DNA of 64,000 nt, taken from assembly GCA_026261815.1 (NCBI GenBank), contig JAMPIT010000510.1, positions 17,146,001 through 17,210,000 on the forward strand, written 5' to 3'. Of the stretch, positions 14,390 through 26,432 are shown one piece after another. Origin of the DNA: Monarcha castaneiventris obscurior (Eukaryota > Chordata > Aves > Passeriformes > Monarchidae). The notes under the pieces are model-generated. The model was not told the DNA's origin, did not search any database, and saw only the letters and a list, made by a program, of their open reading frames with translations. Within the stretch, counting starts at the first letter, position 1. Each line of letters opens with the position of its first letter. Position numbers and translations under genes: made by a program.

Positions 14390-14910
14390 CTTCAGTGAGA
14401 ACATGGCTCCCTCAGGGAAGGGGTTTGAAGCCCGGGCTCCTCTTCCCCTACTTTCTCGTGCTATTGGCTTGACTTGTATGGGATTAATAACTAGATAAAA
14501 CTGAAGGAGCAGAGAGGGTGTCAGTAAAGTGATGTGATGTAACTCGGGGCCCTCTTGCCTCAGCCACTGCACATGAGGGCCATGGGTGCCACACCTCGGC
14601 AGGGAGCAGCTGATGCCTCTCACACATCAGCAAGAGAATCGTGTAATGATTCCAGACAGCAACACCAGCCCAGCCCAGCCACCCCACCAGGATTACACCT
14701 CTGAGGCCTCCAGCCTCCCCTGCGGCCCAGGGGAGCACAGGTGTAACCCAGCTCCTCGCCCGGCCCGGCGGCACTGCTGCTGCTGGGCATGTGGAATGTG
14801 GTTTGGCCTGACACTTGGGGTGTGCAGGCTCAGACAGCAAGGGGAGTCCTCCTCATTTTGGCCTGGAAACAGAGCATGTTTGGGATGCAAACCTGAAATC
14901 AGTCCTTGTA
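14390..14910. other. GC-richer island in intergenic DNA
   Basis: Clearly GC-richer than its surroundings, with CCCGGG, CGCCCGGCCCGGCGGC and other CpG sites. It has overlapping ORFs of 64-145 codons in several frames of both strands, as expected from fewer stop codons. No protein family, promoter pattern or repeat was recognised. Confidence 0.5.
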
Positions 14911-14944
14911 ACGTATTTGGCAATGTTTTCTGGAATAAAAACAG

Positions 14945-14994
14945 TTATATAATAAATAACTATATAAAATATAGTTATAGTTTTTATTATATAA
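14945..14994. repeat. AT-rich inverted repeat (hairpin/cruciform)
   Basis: TTATATAATAAA (14945-14956) pairs with TTTATTATATAA (14983-14994), and TAACTATAT (14957-14965) pairs with ATATAGTTA (14969-14977). This gives a 21-bp stem with a 3-nt loop and one 5-nt bulge. Confidence 0.9.
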
Positions 14995-15546
14995 AAAACA
15001 GTTTCGCTCATCAGTCAAACTGAGTTGCATCCTTTGGCAAATTATCCACACCAGAGAAAGACATAAGTGGTTCAACTCCAGGACAAACTGAGTCTGTTCT
15101 GCCCACTGCTTGGTGGCATTTTGGTCCTCTGAAATGAGCTGAGGACGCCTTGCAGAAATTCCTCTAGCCTGGGATGTTGCACAAGGCAAATAAATTACCT
15201 GAGGGACTTTAAAGGTGGAACTATAATATTCTAGAAGTTCCTAGTAAAAATGCTATATGTTGTCACCTATCCCGCCATGAAAATTGTAAATTAAATAATA
15301 GGGGGTACTTAATTTCTGTGTGCTTTAGAGTAAATTTTCTGCTAACATAAGATGTCTCAAGGCAGTGTGTTCTGTAGTTTACCTCAAAGAGTTTAAAGGG
15401 TGTGGACGAGGAATCTTCTGAATTATTGATGTTTGCCTTTTTTTTTTTTAATAAACTGATTAAAACCACAAAATCCTTGCCAATATAGTAAAAGGAAAAC
15501 TGAATCAAACTGTGACAGGCTTCATTGTGACAGTATCCTATGGAAA

Positions 15547-15593
15547 AGTTTATAAGTAATTTATGGATTCTAGTTTATAAGTAATTTATGGAT
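15547..15593. repeat. Tandem duplication, 25-bp period
   Basis: A 22-bp sequence beginning AGTTTATAAGTAATTTATGG occurs at 15547-15568 and identically at 15572-15593. Confidence 0.9.
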
Positions 15594-17017
15594 GAATTAA
15601 AATAATGAGATTATATACTATCACAATAATTTGTTAAAGCTAGATAGACTTGATATTTTTGATGACTTTTCAAATGTCATTTCATGAAAGACATCCAACT
15701 AACATTGAATACTTTTGATGAAGAATTAAGAGTCACTTCCATGTCACTATCTCGAAACATAGTTGTTTCCAGTGTCCAAAATATGGTTGTTCACCATGGA
15801 AGGACCCACAAACCAAGTCAGCTATTTGGCGGATTTTCATCTATGTAAATCCTTATGTAAACTAACTATACAGCCACAGATTATAAACTTTATCAGAAAG
15901 CCATCACCAGACTTGTTTTTCTTGTTGGTTTCAGATATTGAAACTTAACTGTAGACATTGCAAATTTAATCACTAGGCTAGGGAGTCAATAAACTGTACT
16001 GTATTGCATAGACATGTACATTTTCAATACTTTTTTCCTTCTTTAAATACCAGCTTTAGTCCATGTATTTTTAGAGTTTGCAAGTAACACAAAAGCACAC
16101 ACGCACACCAAAGCCTAAATAAAATCAGTCCACAGTCACGCCCTTCGAAATTGTAAGCATAAACTCCAGCTTTAAGTATCCAAAGGAAATACTCATGTGT
16201 ACTAAACATCTTGTATCAGGAGGTGGTTCTCTTGCTGTTGTCGTAAGTCAGCCCTTCGCTCCTTGTGTCTGCTTTGAATGCTTTTATCTCAGGGAGCACG
16301 AGGCTTGCTTCATCCTGCTTGCTTGTCAGCAGGGTTGGTGCATTGCATTATAAAAAGCATTCTCCACAACTGCTGCTCACAGGCAGCACTTTTAGCTCTA
16401 CAAGCACAACCTGCAAGATTCTCTATCAACATAATCATTATTTATCCAAAGCTTTCCCAGTAAATTGAAAAGTAAACTAGTCTTTCCTTGGGGGTAAATA
16501 TGCAGAAGCCTTTCTTTTATTATTGCTCATGTAGAGAAAGCAGCATTCTCCTCAACAGTGGTAGGATCTGGACGAGGAATACGCCTCATAGCTGTTGCAT
16601 TTTTTTTCCTGGAAGGCAATGACTTGTAGTCCAGTGCTTAAGCAAGGATGAACCGGCAGAAAGGCAGCCAATAACTGTGCTTTTTTTATATCATAGGCAT
16701 ATTTTGTATCCTTAAAGCTGCATCTCCCTTAGCTGAGAGATTCATTGCATTTGACTGGTTTGGCCAAAGCTGCTTCATGCTCCACAAGCAGCTCTCAGAG
16801 ACTCCCTGGGATCAGTAGCTCTAATTTCTAGAGAGAAAAAAGGCAAGGTTTACTGTATGACAGAAATGGGCAGCTGAAGCTTTGGAAAAGACTTGTGACA
16901 TAAACTGGAAATCTGGGTATATTGTCTGTTTACTATAAGAGGCCCTGTAATAGATGGGTGTATACTAATGTAATTAACACAAACAAATAAAACAAAGAAA
17001 TTTAAGTATCTTGGCAC

Positions 17018-17053
17018 AATTATTATTATTATTATTAGTAGTAGTAGTAGTAG
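17018..17053. repeat. Compound trinucleotide (ATT)n(AGT)n
   Basis: About six ATT units pass directly into about six AGT units, with another short ATT run at about 17067-17077. Confidence 0.92.
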
Positions 17054-18271
17054 CAACATTAAATTACTATTATTATTGGTTTTTTCATGAGTCTGACTTG
17101 TTTGGGTACCCCTACCTATGAATGTAATACAGTGGGAGGTTTTTTTTATTCTTGTAACCCATGGCAAATTTCTCATGTAAAGGTTTGCGTGGGCACAAAA
17201 GCTTCTAATTTGTGACTAGACTGTATTTAACATCATGCTGAGAGACTTAAAGAAAACAACAGTATTAATTAAAATAATAGCTATATCCATTTCTTGTTTA
17301 ATTGCAATGGTGCATTTTTAAATCAATTTGTTGAATAAAATATGAAATTAGGGTTGACACCTGTATAATGATGGAATGGACGTTATAACATACCAATAAA
17401 CTATTTCACATGACACTATTAACAGCAGTCCTCTCCTCTCCCCACATCTCCTACAGCTTTAAAACAATCTAGTTAGGTTGTTATAAATTCAAAACCTGAT
17501 TGATATAAATAGGTATCTGCTAAAATGTATACTGTAGTCTAATAAGGTTCTCAAATACCTGCTTTAGTTCATTTTGATAATTATTTAAAGAACAATCCCT
17601 CTAAATTTAAAGGAAATGAATAGAGCAACAAATTGATATGTTGGTTGCTATTCTGATATCGAGAATTAGAAAACTACTGGGAGTTTTCCAATTATTAGGA
17701 AAGTATTTTGCTTACCATTGGTACCTTAAATTAGACATCTCTCATTTAGATATACATATGTCTCCACTTACTTGATGAAATCTTTGTAGGGTCCTCAGCA
17801 TTTCCAAAAGTTAACTTATGTCACCTGTTTTGTTAGGCTATGCAGGTAGTGTAGATATCTAACTTTCAATTCCCAAAATAAGATTAAATTTATTCCATGT
17901 TATCAGATACTGAGAGATATCCAAAATTTCTCTCATCAGATCTTTGCTCTCTGTGAGGTCTATTACATAAGATTATTTTCTGCTCACAAGGATCCTAAAT
18001 ACCCTTAAAGGCTTTGATTTTTCTTCTTTTTTACTTCTGTTAACAAAGTAACTTTAGTAGCTTCCCTTCATAACAATCAAGAGAGTTGCAAAACTCACTC
18101 TGTAACCTGTGGGTTCTTTTCCTGAGACCCCAGGAAATACAACCACCCAGATATGCATACATTTTGGCACATTAGTAAGAATTTCTCAAAAATAATTGTT
18201 TGTTCATAATGATGTGAATGCTTTAAAAAATTTCATTGGAATGAAAAACAATCACTGAATTCTTTGCATAT

Positions 18272-18277
18272 TTTATT
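18272..18277 (-). terminator. Candidate NBEA polyadenylation signal
   Basis: AATAAA on the minus strand, the first canonical hexamer downstream of the stop. It is followed within about 30-40 nt by GTGATTGTTTTT, a GU/U-rich downstream element, with a CA dinucleotide near 18255-18258 as a possible cleavage site. Confidence 0.45.
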
Positions 18278-18738
18278 TTTCTTTTTGATTTCCAACTCAC
18301 ACACATCTGGCATATTTTACATCTTTGCAATAAAACATGGTTACAATAGCTTAAGGAATTTATATATCCAAAATATTTCACCATGATCTCAAGATGAAAT
18401 GGACTTGTCTTCCAGATGTTCAATAGTCTCCCAATTCTAAGCTACGAACTCAAGATATTGCTTACAGACAGGTGATGAATAACTTAATCATTAGGTTGAT
18501 CCCCGTGATTTCCGAATCTTATAAATACAAACAACAATGGAGAAGGAAATTCAGGGCTAAACTTACTAATACGAGGTGGATAACAAATAAGTAATCACAT
18601 CAATAAATAATGATATGTTCCTGGTGCAAAGTGCCAATACAAAGAATCCATTATCTTTTTAAATAAATGACTGCAAGTGAGTGTAAATTCTGAGAAAATT
18701 ACATTCCTGTTACATGCCTCATAGCCCTACCGACACAA

Positions 18739-18746
18739 TATGTACA
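18739..18746 (-). promoter_or_regulatory. Pumilio-type motif in the 3'UTR
   Basis: TGTACATA on the minus strand matches the TGTANATA consensus bound by PUM proteins. It lies in the inferred 3'UTR about 1.2 kb after the stop. An 8-mer can occur by chance, so this is only suggestive. Confidence 0.3.
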
Positions 18747-19952
18747 TCTATGACAATACAGTCACCAAATATACAAAGAAGAAACATGAATTAAAGTGTA
18801 TATACCCCTGGGTGTGTAATTTGATCAGTAAAATGTGCAGAAAATTATTCTGATAGTTATCATTACAGTATTGTAAAAGATGAAGTGCCTTAGTCTGAGT
18901 GGCTTCAGGTGAGATTTTCAGAAGAACTGAAAATAACAACCTCAGTCACCTTCAAAATGAAGCTAAGGCTGTGAAATAAACCAAGCTCCTCAGATTAAAA
19001 ATAAGGGAAAAGAATCAGTGGGGGCTCTCTTGCCCATGATTTATATGCCAAATGTTAATAATCCAGAAGTATAGCACTTTGTCTGTATTGGGAATCATTA
19101 AGCATAACAAAGCATTAAACTGAACTTCCCTCTTTGCTCCCTTTCTGTCTAGTCTTTGAATTTAAAAGGGAGGAAATTAATTTCTATTGTATAAAGTATA
19201 AATATGGCAAATGATGGCTTTTTATCCAAATGCTTTGTGAGCAGAACTCCACTTAAGAGGGGTAAACTTTAGATTCAAAAAGTGAAAAATGTGTTGGTGG
19301 AAATGTCAGAATTACTGTTTGCTCCCAAATTCAACCCTTTAACACAAGCTGTACCCTTAGGCAGATCTCCAGTCTGATTTGTGTGAATGCACCTGTTCCT
19401 TCAAGACATCAGGTTTAAAGTACATGCAAGTTGTAACTCCACAATAAAATTAAGAAACAGTTTTGTTCTTTATACAAGGTTTTACTTTTACAAAAGTATC
19501 CCTTTAAAGTTAAGATGTGCATCTGATGTACAAAGTATCAAACATATTTTTTTAATCTCAGCTTGAAAAGAGGCTGGAGATGGGATGCATGTTAGGTTCA
19601 AAGCCTAAACATTGAAATAACTGGACACAAGGTTCCCCAGAATTTTCAAAAGTCTCTTGTGGCGCATCCTACTATCTTTTCTCAATAAACAAAGATATAT
19701 GAAATAATTACCAAAACATTTCCTAATTCATATAATTTACATGATACAAGCTTGCTTTTCAGCAGCTGGTGTTCAGTTGTGAAAAAACACACAAAGTAAA
19801 ATGGTTGCTGACTACAATGTACAGCTATTGCTGGGTGTAATGGAATGTACAACGGAGGTCAATGCAGACGTGGTTTTCCACCAGAGACTACACCTTTCTT
19901 TGCAGCACTTGTGCTCTCAGCTTTACCTGGGCTTTCAGTTCTTCACTGCACT

Positions 19953-20043
19953 TCAGTATCTGTTCTGATGTTCATAATGCCACCGGTTAAAATCTATATT
20001 AAAAGCTACGATGCTGCCAGAAGCCATGCCAGTAATCAGAGTT
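19953..20043 (-). CDS. NBEA: Neurobeachin terminal coding exon
   Basis: This exon encodes the last 29 residues and the TGA stop (19955-19953). The acceptor is TTTTCAG, and the first base completes an Arg codon split with the preceding exon. The peptide runs from [15 protein letters not shown] to [11 protein letters not shown], the conserved C-terminal tail of NBEA and LRBA, which closes the last WD40 blade. The frame is fixed by the preceding exon ending in phase 2 (CAG AG | A), and the length (91 nt) agrees exactly. The 3'UTR follows directly in the same exon. Confidence 0.97.
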
Positions 20044-20547
20044 CTGAAAAAGATATCAAAGGTGCTGATGTTAATTCTCTTTTGCCGTCTTGAACTATGG
20101 TTTGTCATAAACAGAAAAAGCTAAAAGAACAGGGCCCTTTTTGCAACACTGTCTGCAGTTCTCAAACTCTACATGGTTAAAAATCAGAAATGTATCACAG
20201 AATTGCAATTGTTTTTAAAGCATTAGTTAATAGGCACTACTGCACTCAGATCCAATCTGACTGTTCCTATGTTCTTAAGTTAATGCAATTTTAGTCACAT
20301 GTTGCTAGTTGAGTGTCTGGCTTACAGACTTCAATGAAATAAGGCCTCACCTTAATGTTAAGCGCTTGTATTGTGAGACTCAAGTATCAGAATAAGTGTT
20401 GAGTCAGACAAACCAACAGGAAAACAACTGGAGTAATTGTTTTGTATACATCCTGTTAACGACTCCATACCATAAACTTAAAATTCATGAATATGCATAC
20501 TTTGTGGAATTTTAGCGTTTATATACAAATATGAATGACAAATTCAC
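20044..20547 (-). other. NBEA last intron (504 nt)
   Basis: GT-AG intron between the last two coding exons. It is AT-rich, and nothing else was recognised in it. Confidence 0.9.
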
Positions 20548-20699
20548 CTCTGATCATGAGACAGATCCATAGCTCTTATGCCAGCATCACAGCCAGGATA
20601 AATATAGAGCTGCTTGAAGTCACAGGCCTGCCATACTTCCACTACACCATTGTCTCCTCCTGTCACCAGGTTCTGCCCATCACTGCTCAAGAGGATGGC
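20548..20699 (-). CDS. NBEA: Neurobeachin penultimate coding exon (WD40)
   Basis: This 152-nt exon contributes about residues 328-378 of the 407-residue fragment. It starts in phase 0 after a pyrimidine-rich acceptor ending CTGAAG and ends in phase 2 at CAGAG before donor GTGAAT. The peptide begins AILLSSDGQNLVTGGDNGVV and continues EVWQACDFKQLYIYPGCDAG, ending IRAMDLSHDQ. The GGDNGVVEVW segment is a typical WD40 strand c/d signature with a Trp in the WD-like position. The following GCDAGIRAMDLS segment opens the last blade. In the mature protein this forms part of the propeller used for protein interactions at the cytosolic face of membranes. Confidence 0.97.
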
Positions 20700-21422
20700 C
20701 TTCAGGAGAAAAAGAAAAATCCCAAGCACACAGTTAGCTTTTATGGAAATGGATCAATATTAAAAAGAAAATGAATTGACTTTAAAGCATTTCTCATGTT
20801 TTGCCCACTTTAATTTTGAAGCAAAATGTTCCCTCTCCTCTTTCTCCCTAGTCCAAAAAAACCCCAACAAATTTTGTTTTGCCAAATTTTAAAAACAATT
20901 GTGTGGTATAAAACATGATAGATAACAAAAAAGCTCCTTGACTGAATCTGCCAATACTTGAGTTCAGCACATTTCTACATACCATAATTTGTTCTACAAT
21001 ACTCAGTGCTATCACTATCACCCAAAGCAAAGAAATGATCTGCATTCCTAATGCTGCTTCAAGTGCTAGTGACAGAGCAGAGCCCTGAAGGAATGAATTC
21101 ATGTCTTGGCTAATAAATGAAGAATGAGGACTTTTCAGAGCATTTTGTTTCAAAGACATGTTTCCCACTGAAACTTAATTCCAAACAAAAATTCTGAGAA
21201 TATCGTGGGCTCATAAACTATTTGTTCTTATTTATTCTGGAAAAGCTTAAGTGCATTTTCATATTTGGAGATGGTGATGAAAGGATATGTGTTTGAATGG
21301 CTTAACCTGGAGGCAGCAGTTTTACATATATGATTTCCTCTAAACCATATGGCAAATAAATTAAATTTATTTTAATAAATAAAGGCAACAGACAACAAAT
21401 GCTTGTTTGCATTTAGATTTAC
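20700..21422 (-). other. NBEA intron (723 nt)
   Basis: GT-AG intron, phase 0, with a T/C-rich tract next to its acceptor. No repeat or gene was recognised. Confidence 0.9.
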
Positions 21423-21619
21423 CCTGGTTGAATCATTGATCTCCATCTGAGCTAAGAGTTTGCCATTAATGCTGAAATTGCTGAACCGTCCTCGTTCATA
21501 GTAGATGATGCAGTGACCTTCACTGGATACTGAAATTAAGCGAGGGTACAGGCAGTTTTCTGTTCCTTCCAGGGCTCTCAGCAAGTCTCCAGTAATTGTA
21601 TGTACTAGGCAAGGACCTT
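21423..21619 (-). CDS. NBEA: Neurobeachin WD40 exon
   Basis: This 197-nt exon has acceptor TATACAG and donor GTAAAT. It enters in phase 1 (the AA completes a Glu codon) and leaves in phase 0. It encodes GPCLVHTITGDLLRALEG, then TENCLYPRLISVSSEGHC, IIYYERGRFSNFSINGK and LLAQMEINDSTR. The alternation of short hydrophobic beta strands and Gly-Asp turns fits about one and a half propeller blades. Relative to the mammalian protein as I remember it, T and Y in TENCLYPR look like lineage substitutions, which needs an alignment. The frame is open throughout. Confidence 0.97.
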
Positions 21620-23885
21620 CTGTATATGAAAACATAATATATCATACATTTGCTGTTTATAAAAATGATATAGTCTGTGCACAAAGGCAATGCATAATAC
21701 ACATTTACAGCACATTAGTGCTGAGTAGATATAAGGAGCTGCAATCTTTACCTAAAGAATTTAAAATGCACAACAGAAAACAAAATGCAAGGGGTTGCAT
21801 GTTAAGAAAATGAATACAACATGCCTAGAAGTGTATTATTTACTTAGACTGGTAGGAGTTTTCCTTGATCTGTCTTCTAAAACACTCTTTCCTCTTCCAA
21901 AGTTTTCAGAAGCTTCACTTTTACTGATTTTCTCCAACAACATGAACTCTCTTTAGGCTGCCCATTCACATCAAACAGACGTGGCCCTATCAGCGACTAG
22001 TGGGAGCAACTCCCATAGGGCGTGTAATGATATTACTGCATATTTCTGCTATAGACAATGGCAGTTCCTGTAGATCCTCTCCCTCAATGAACATTTGATA
22101 TGCATAGATTTCAGTCCAGATTTGTTTCAGCAGTGGGAGTCACATGAAAGCCAACAGAGTTACAATGATACTTGGACTATAAGAGATTCTAGGAGATCAC
22201 ACTATAACTCCATTTGCTCCAGAGAGATTTTAATATGAGATTTTAATGTCTTTTTATTACACTCATAGAAGAAAAAGACAGCCATGAAATCTGCAATGTA
22301 CATGTAAAGATGCAAAATTTGAAATTTACATTTCAAGAACAATGAGAAAAGTTTTTTGAAAGTGCGATCTGTATTCCTACTAAGAAAAAGAGTCTCTTCT
22401 CTGATAAATGTAATGAGTCACAGGAAATTCTAAATGTTTTCTTTTATGAATCACTGGATAATCCTGGAGTAATCTCTTCCTTATACAACTGGTTCATAAC
22501 CCTGAAAGTAAATTCATATTGGCAGACTCAGCCACCTCGTGTTAAGTCTTCTAACTTTTCTGAAATTCACACAGCAGCTGGGTTTGCTCAGGTAGAATGA
22601 ATCAGCATCTGTGCAATTATCTGTGAACCTTCTGATACAGGCTTTTATCTGTGTTTGCATAAAATCTAATGCAGAGGGACCTAAAGCTTGGCTGCATCCA
22701 TGGGACACCACTGCAATGGAATTAATTTATTTTCTCAAATAGTTGAGTTTCAGCTTTGGAAATACTGAAGTGCCAAGATGTTACAAAAAGTGATGCCTTT
22801 AGAATAAATACCTTATTAGATTTTTCAAAAGTATAATACCTTTGCAGCTGAATGGTCATGGGCCCAAAAAGATACATCTGATTTGGGATGCCACTGTAAG
22901 GACATACAGACTGACCACTGTTTTTTGGGTTTTTTGGGTAAGAACATGGAAACATCAACCTGATGCACAAGATTTTCCTAAGAGGAGTCCTAAATGTGCT
23001 GTCTTCCTGCTTCAGTAGGTTCTCTGGTGCTGCGTGTGTCATCACAGTGCCACAGCCAGCTCCAGAGGAACAGCTGCCCACCAGGAAGCACAGGCTGAGC
23101 TCAGACTGGATGGCAGGGCAACTCAGCATTGCCATGACTCTAAGAAGCTGGAAATGGACTGAAAAGAACAGACTTGAAGAAAAAGCTTTTAAAAAGGCAT
23201 CTCTTGGAAAACAGCAATTTAAAAAACTTATTTTCTCTCTGCATTTTTTATATGGACTAGAGTTTCAAAAGGAAGAACATGGGAAGACTATTTCAAGAGA
23301 CAGACTGGGCCTCCATTTCTCTTGATTAATTATAAACATATTCTGAATTTGATTTAAAAATATTTGATTTTCCATCAGTTTTCACCTCTAAAATGTGTAC
23401 ATTATCAAAGATGCATATACTTAATGAATCAGAAGATAACTGAGTACAAATTCCATCTATGTTAAGAAGAGGAAATTTGCAAAAAAAATAGTTGGAATGG
23501 GTAGACTATTATGGCAACCAGAGTGTATGAAGCTGCCTTAAAGGGTAAGAAATAGCAGTGCTTCAAGGAAAAAAATTTAGCTCCGGCATCACTGTACATT
23601 TTTTTCACAAATGTCTTGACTTTGCCTATGACTATTATGTAGTATGCCATTACAAGAGTTAATGACCCATTAGGATTTCCTGTTAAAAATGGCTTTACTC
23701 AAAAGTTTCACACTCAGCTTTAAAATTAAATGTTGAGCTCCAAGGCAGTATAAAAAGCAATAACCCGGGAGTCAGCTGTGAGCAAAAGCTGGCAGAGCAA
23801 GCATCACATCCTTCTTACCCTCAGAAACAGCAAACTTAAAAATGAGTACAAAGATGTCCATGGGGATGGCTAAAACAGGCATCAC

Positions 23886-24236
23886 TATAGATAGAGAAAG
23901 CAAGAAGATAGAGAAAGCACTGGATGAGGATGTAGGACTACACTGGAAATGAGACAGGAAGACATATAAGGAAAAAGGAAATACAAGGATGATACAAAGA
24001 AAGGAAATAAGAAGGGAGAAGAGATGATGCAGCACAAAAGAAACTAAGAGAAAAGGGGGAGAGGGAGAGGCAAATAGAAAAGGAAAAGAGAAAAAGACGT
24101 AGTTTGACAAGAAGCTGAATGAGAGAGGGCAGTGGGGCAAGAAAAGTGGACATGGAATTAAGGAGAAGTAGGAGAAGATGGGCAGGAGTAAAATGGAACA
24201 AATCAAGGAGAAACAGAGTAAGGAAGGATGAAGCTA
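23886..24236 (+). repeat. Purine-rich low-complexity region
   Basis: About 350 nt strongly biased to A and G on the plus strand without a fixed unit. The Leu/Phe/Ser-rich minus-strand ORFs of 100-144 codons here are low-complexity shadows. Confidence 0.8.
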
Positions 24237-24534
24237 ACATTCATTGAGGCTGGTGCTTTATTTGCATTGATTACCAGTTATACAGGATATTGCTGCAGTC
24301 TTGGAATAGTATTTTGAACACTTGTGTTAGCAATTGTTGGGTACTCTGGATTCCACAGATAACAGGGAAAACGTGCAACTACTCATTATTTAGAAAACAT
24401 CACAAAAAAACCCCCTGCTGGATAAAATACTGCACACAGCTCCAAAGCAAACTGATCCTGCTTCCCTAGAGAGTGAGGTCAGTACTAAAAACTACCATTC
24501 AAGGTTGAGAATTTGGACCTGGCCCTCCCTGAAA

Positions 24535-24589
24535 TATGTCTCTATAACCTATACATGTCTCTATCTATAACATGTCTCTATAACCTATT
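24535..24589. repeat. Short direct repeat
   Basis: ATGTCTCTATAACCTAT occurs at 24536-24552 and 24572-24588, with a partial third copy between them. Confidence 0.85.
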
Positions 24590-24898
24590 GCAGGTTTCTT
24601 CAAAATCACTAGATGTCATTAGAATTATTGTATACATTCTTATAAAACACTCTTCCAGGTCTGGGTGGAATAGCTGCATAGACTGATGGTTGGAAGGAAT
24701 GATGAACTTAATTTGTGCCTAAACTCATAAGTGCAGATAGTAAATAACAATTTTCAGAGAATACTGCTTCAGAGTCTCCTAGAATTACAACACATCTTAA
24801 GGATAATTAAAGTTTATGTGGCTTGAGGGAAGTCTGAGAAGTACCACTAAAAAAGACTCTAAAAATGTTAGGACTTAAATCATAAAAACATTTCTGAC

Positions 24899-25000
24899 CT
24901 TTAGCACCACTGATAACAAGTCCCAGCTCTGCACAGACTGACACGCAGACAACTTCATGGTCATGACCAGTTAGAACAGCTCGAGGAGCTGGATAATCAC
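24899..25000 (-). CDS. NBEA: Neurobeachin WD40 exon (GHDHEVVC blade)
   Basis: This 102-nt exon is phase 1 at both ends, so skipping it would keep the frame. The acceptor is a long T tract ending TTAACAG and the donor is AAAG|GTCAGA, a weak match to the consensus. It encodes DYPAPRAVLTGHDHEVV, then CVSVCAELGLVISGAK. TGHDHEVVCVSV is a classic WD40 GH dipeptide with its following strand, and AELGLVISGAK is the next strand of the same blade. The first two bases (GT) complete a Ser codon begun in the preceding exon at 35185. Confidence 0.97.
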
Positions 25001-25526
25001 CTGTTAAAAAAAAAAAAGTGAAAAAAGCAAGAAAAATAAAACAATAGGGAATGCCAAATCAGACATGGTTTATCAACAAAAGAACTTTGCTATAATTTGC
25101 TTGAAATCATTAAGCGTCAGAGACGTGTGGTGTGATTAAATATCTCATATTTAGGATACTGAGCAAAATATATTCAGACATCATAAAGCTTCAAAACCCC
25201 AGCTTCCCAATGCATTAACAAATTAATTAAAAGAACACAAAGTGTGGTGCTATTGAAAGCAGCGGTAATGTAAAGGTCTGCTATTGAACATATATATCTT
25301 CAGACTTACAATATGAACCTAAAGAATTGAGGCTGTGCCTTTAATAATGATCATAATTTGTTTCATGAAACTGGGGGTAGGAAAAGAAGAGAAGAAGAAC
25401 AACACTAGAAACATGGAACTGCTGCATAGATAATATTGATTCAGAGACACTTGGAATGGTCGGAAATTAAAATATGCCTAAAATGGTTGTGGGTATATGT
25501 AATTATGTATTTATTTATATATTTTT

Positions 25527-25547
25527 TATATATATATATATATATAT
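25527..25547. repeat. (TA)n microsatellite
   Basis: Alternating TA for 21 nt within an NBEA intron. Confidence 0.93.
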
Positions 25548-26399
25548 TCAGGACTGAAATGCATTTTATTTTGGTTTCAAACAAGTGGGCATTTATGGAG
25601 AGTTTATATGGCAAACAACAACATTTCTGTTGTTTCTAATAATAACAGATGCTGACAACCTCATTGCTTAGCATTTGATATTGCTCTGCCAGGCAAAGAA
25701 AGTCAATCATCAACAAAAAAATAACAACTTGCTTTATAACACAGAGTTCACATCATTATATTTGCATTGTACAAATGAAATACAGAAAATTGGGAAATTC
25801 CAAAGGACTGGAATCTGCCAGTGTAGTTCAAATAGTAAAAGAAATGATCCAGGGAACTATAGATAACTTACTGTAACATTAATTCTATATAAAATAATAA
25901 AATCGTTAATCCACACTTCTGTAAACAAGAATTGGGAGCAAAAACCTCATTAATACCAGTCATCATGCTGTTCTGGACTGGAAGTCTTGTCTTATCTGGT
26001 TTTGCTAGTATGAGGGCTACAGTTGGTAAAGATAGCTATATTAAAACAGTCTCTATTTATTTTTTTCAAGGTATTTGTCTTAGTAATATAATGTTTTGGC
26101 TTAAACAAGTTTTATATGCAGCTGACTGTGGACAACATGGATGGCACAGAAGCTGGGTCAATGACAAATATTAATTTTTTTTTTTTCCATAGAGGGGTAT
26201 ATACTGTAAGCTACATATAGATATTTTGAAAATCAGGGTTTGGAAATCAGCTTTCAGTTAGGAGCTGGAAATTTATTCCAATCAAATGCTAACCAATAAT
26301 ATTAACTATGGGATAATATAAATCTTTGCTGATAAGATAGGCTTGTAATAAAATAATTGATGCAAAGTTTCATGGGCAACTGTATGACAAGAGAAAGCC

Positions 26400-26432
26400 A
26401 TTATATCATTATTATATCATTATTATATCATT
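26400..26432. repeat. Tandem repeat, three 11-bp units
   Basis: ATTATATCATT three times without change. Confidence 0.93.

Larger units (their letters stand above)
14995..18254. other. Intergenic, downstream of the NBEA poly(A) site
   Basis: Contains the 25-bp duplication at 15547 and the trinucleotide repeat at 17018. Additional minus-strand AATAAA hexamers near 17888 and 16515 could serve longer NBEA transcripts. Confidence 0.55.
18255..19952 (-). other. NBEA: NBEA 3'UTR (proximal form)
   Basis: This is the region after the NBEA stop codon up to the first canonical AATAAA on the minus strand. It is AT-rich with no sustained coding frame. The length, about 1.7 kb, is similar to the mammalian NBEA 3'UTR as I recall it. 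The end point is inferred from the signal at 18272-18277, not observed. Further AATAAA sites on the minus strand near 17888 and 16515 could extend it. Confidence 0.5.
21620..24898 (-). other. NBEA intron (3279 nt)
   Basis: Phase 1 intron. It holds a purine-rich block at 23886-24236 and a short tandem repeat at 24535-24589. ORFs here (for example 22963-23325 plus and 23772-24206 minus) show no family signature. Confidence 0.9.

Noticed and set aside
14484..15023. Overlapping ORFs of 64-145 codons on both strands
   Set aside because: Fewer stop codons are expected in the GC-richer island; no frame has a recognisable protein.
1..18254. Part of DCLK1, the neighbour expected beyond NBEA from mammalian gene order
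   Set aside because: No kinase or doublecortin exon peptide was found; in human the two genes are separated by a large gap.
23772..24240. Leu/Phe/Ser-rich minus-strand ORFs of 100-144 codons resembling membrane proteins
   Set aside because: Low-complexity translation of a purine-rich tract; no start context, homology or splice support.
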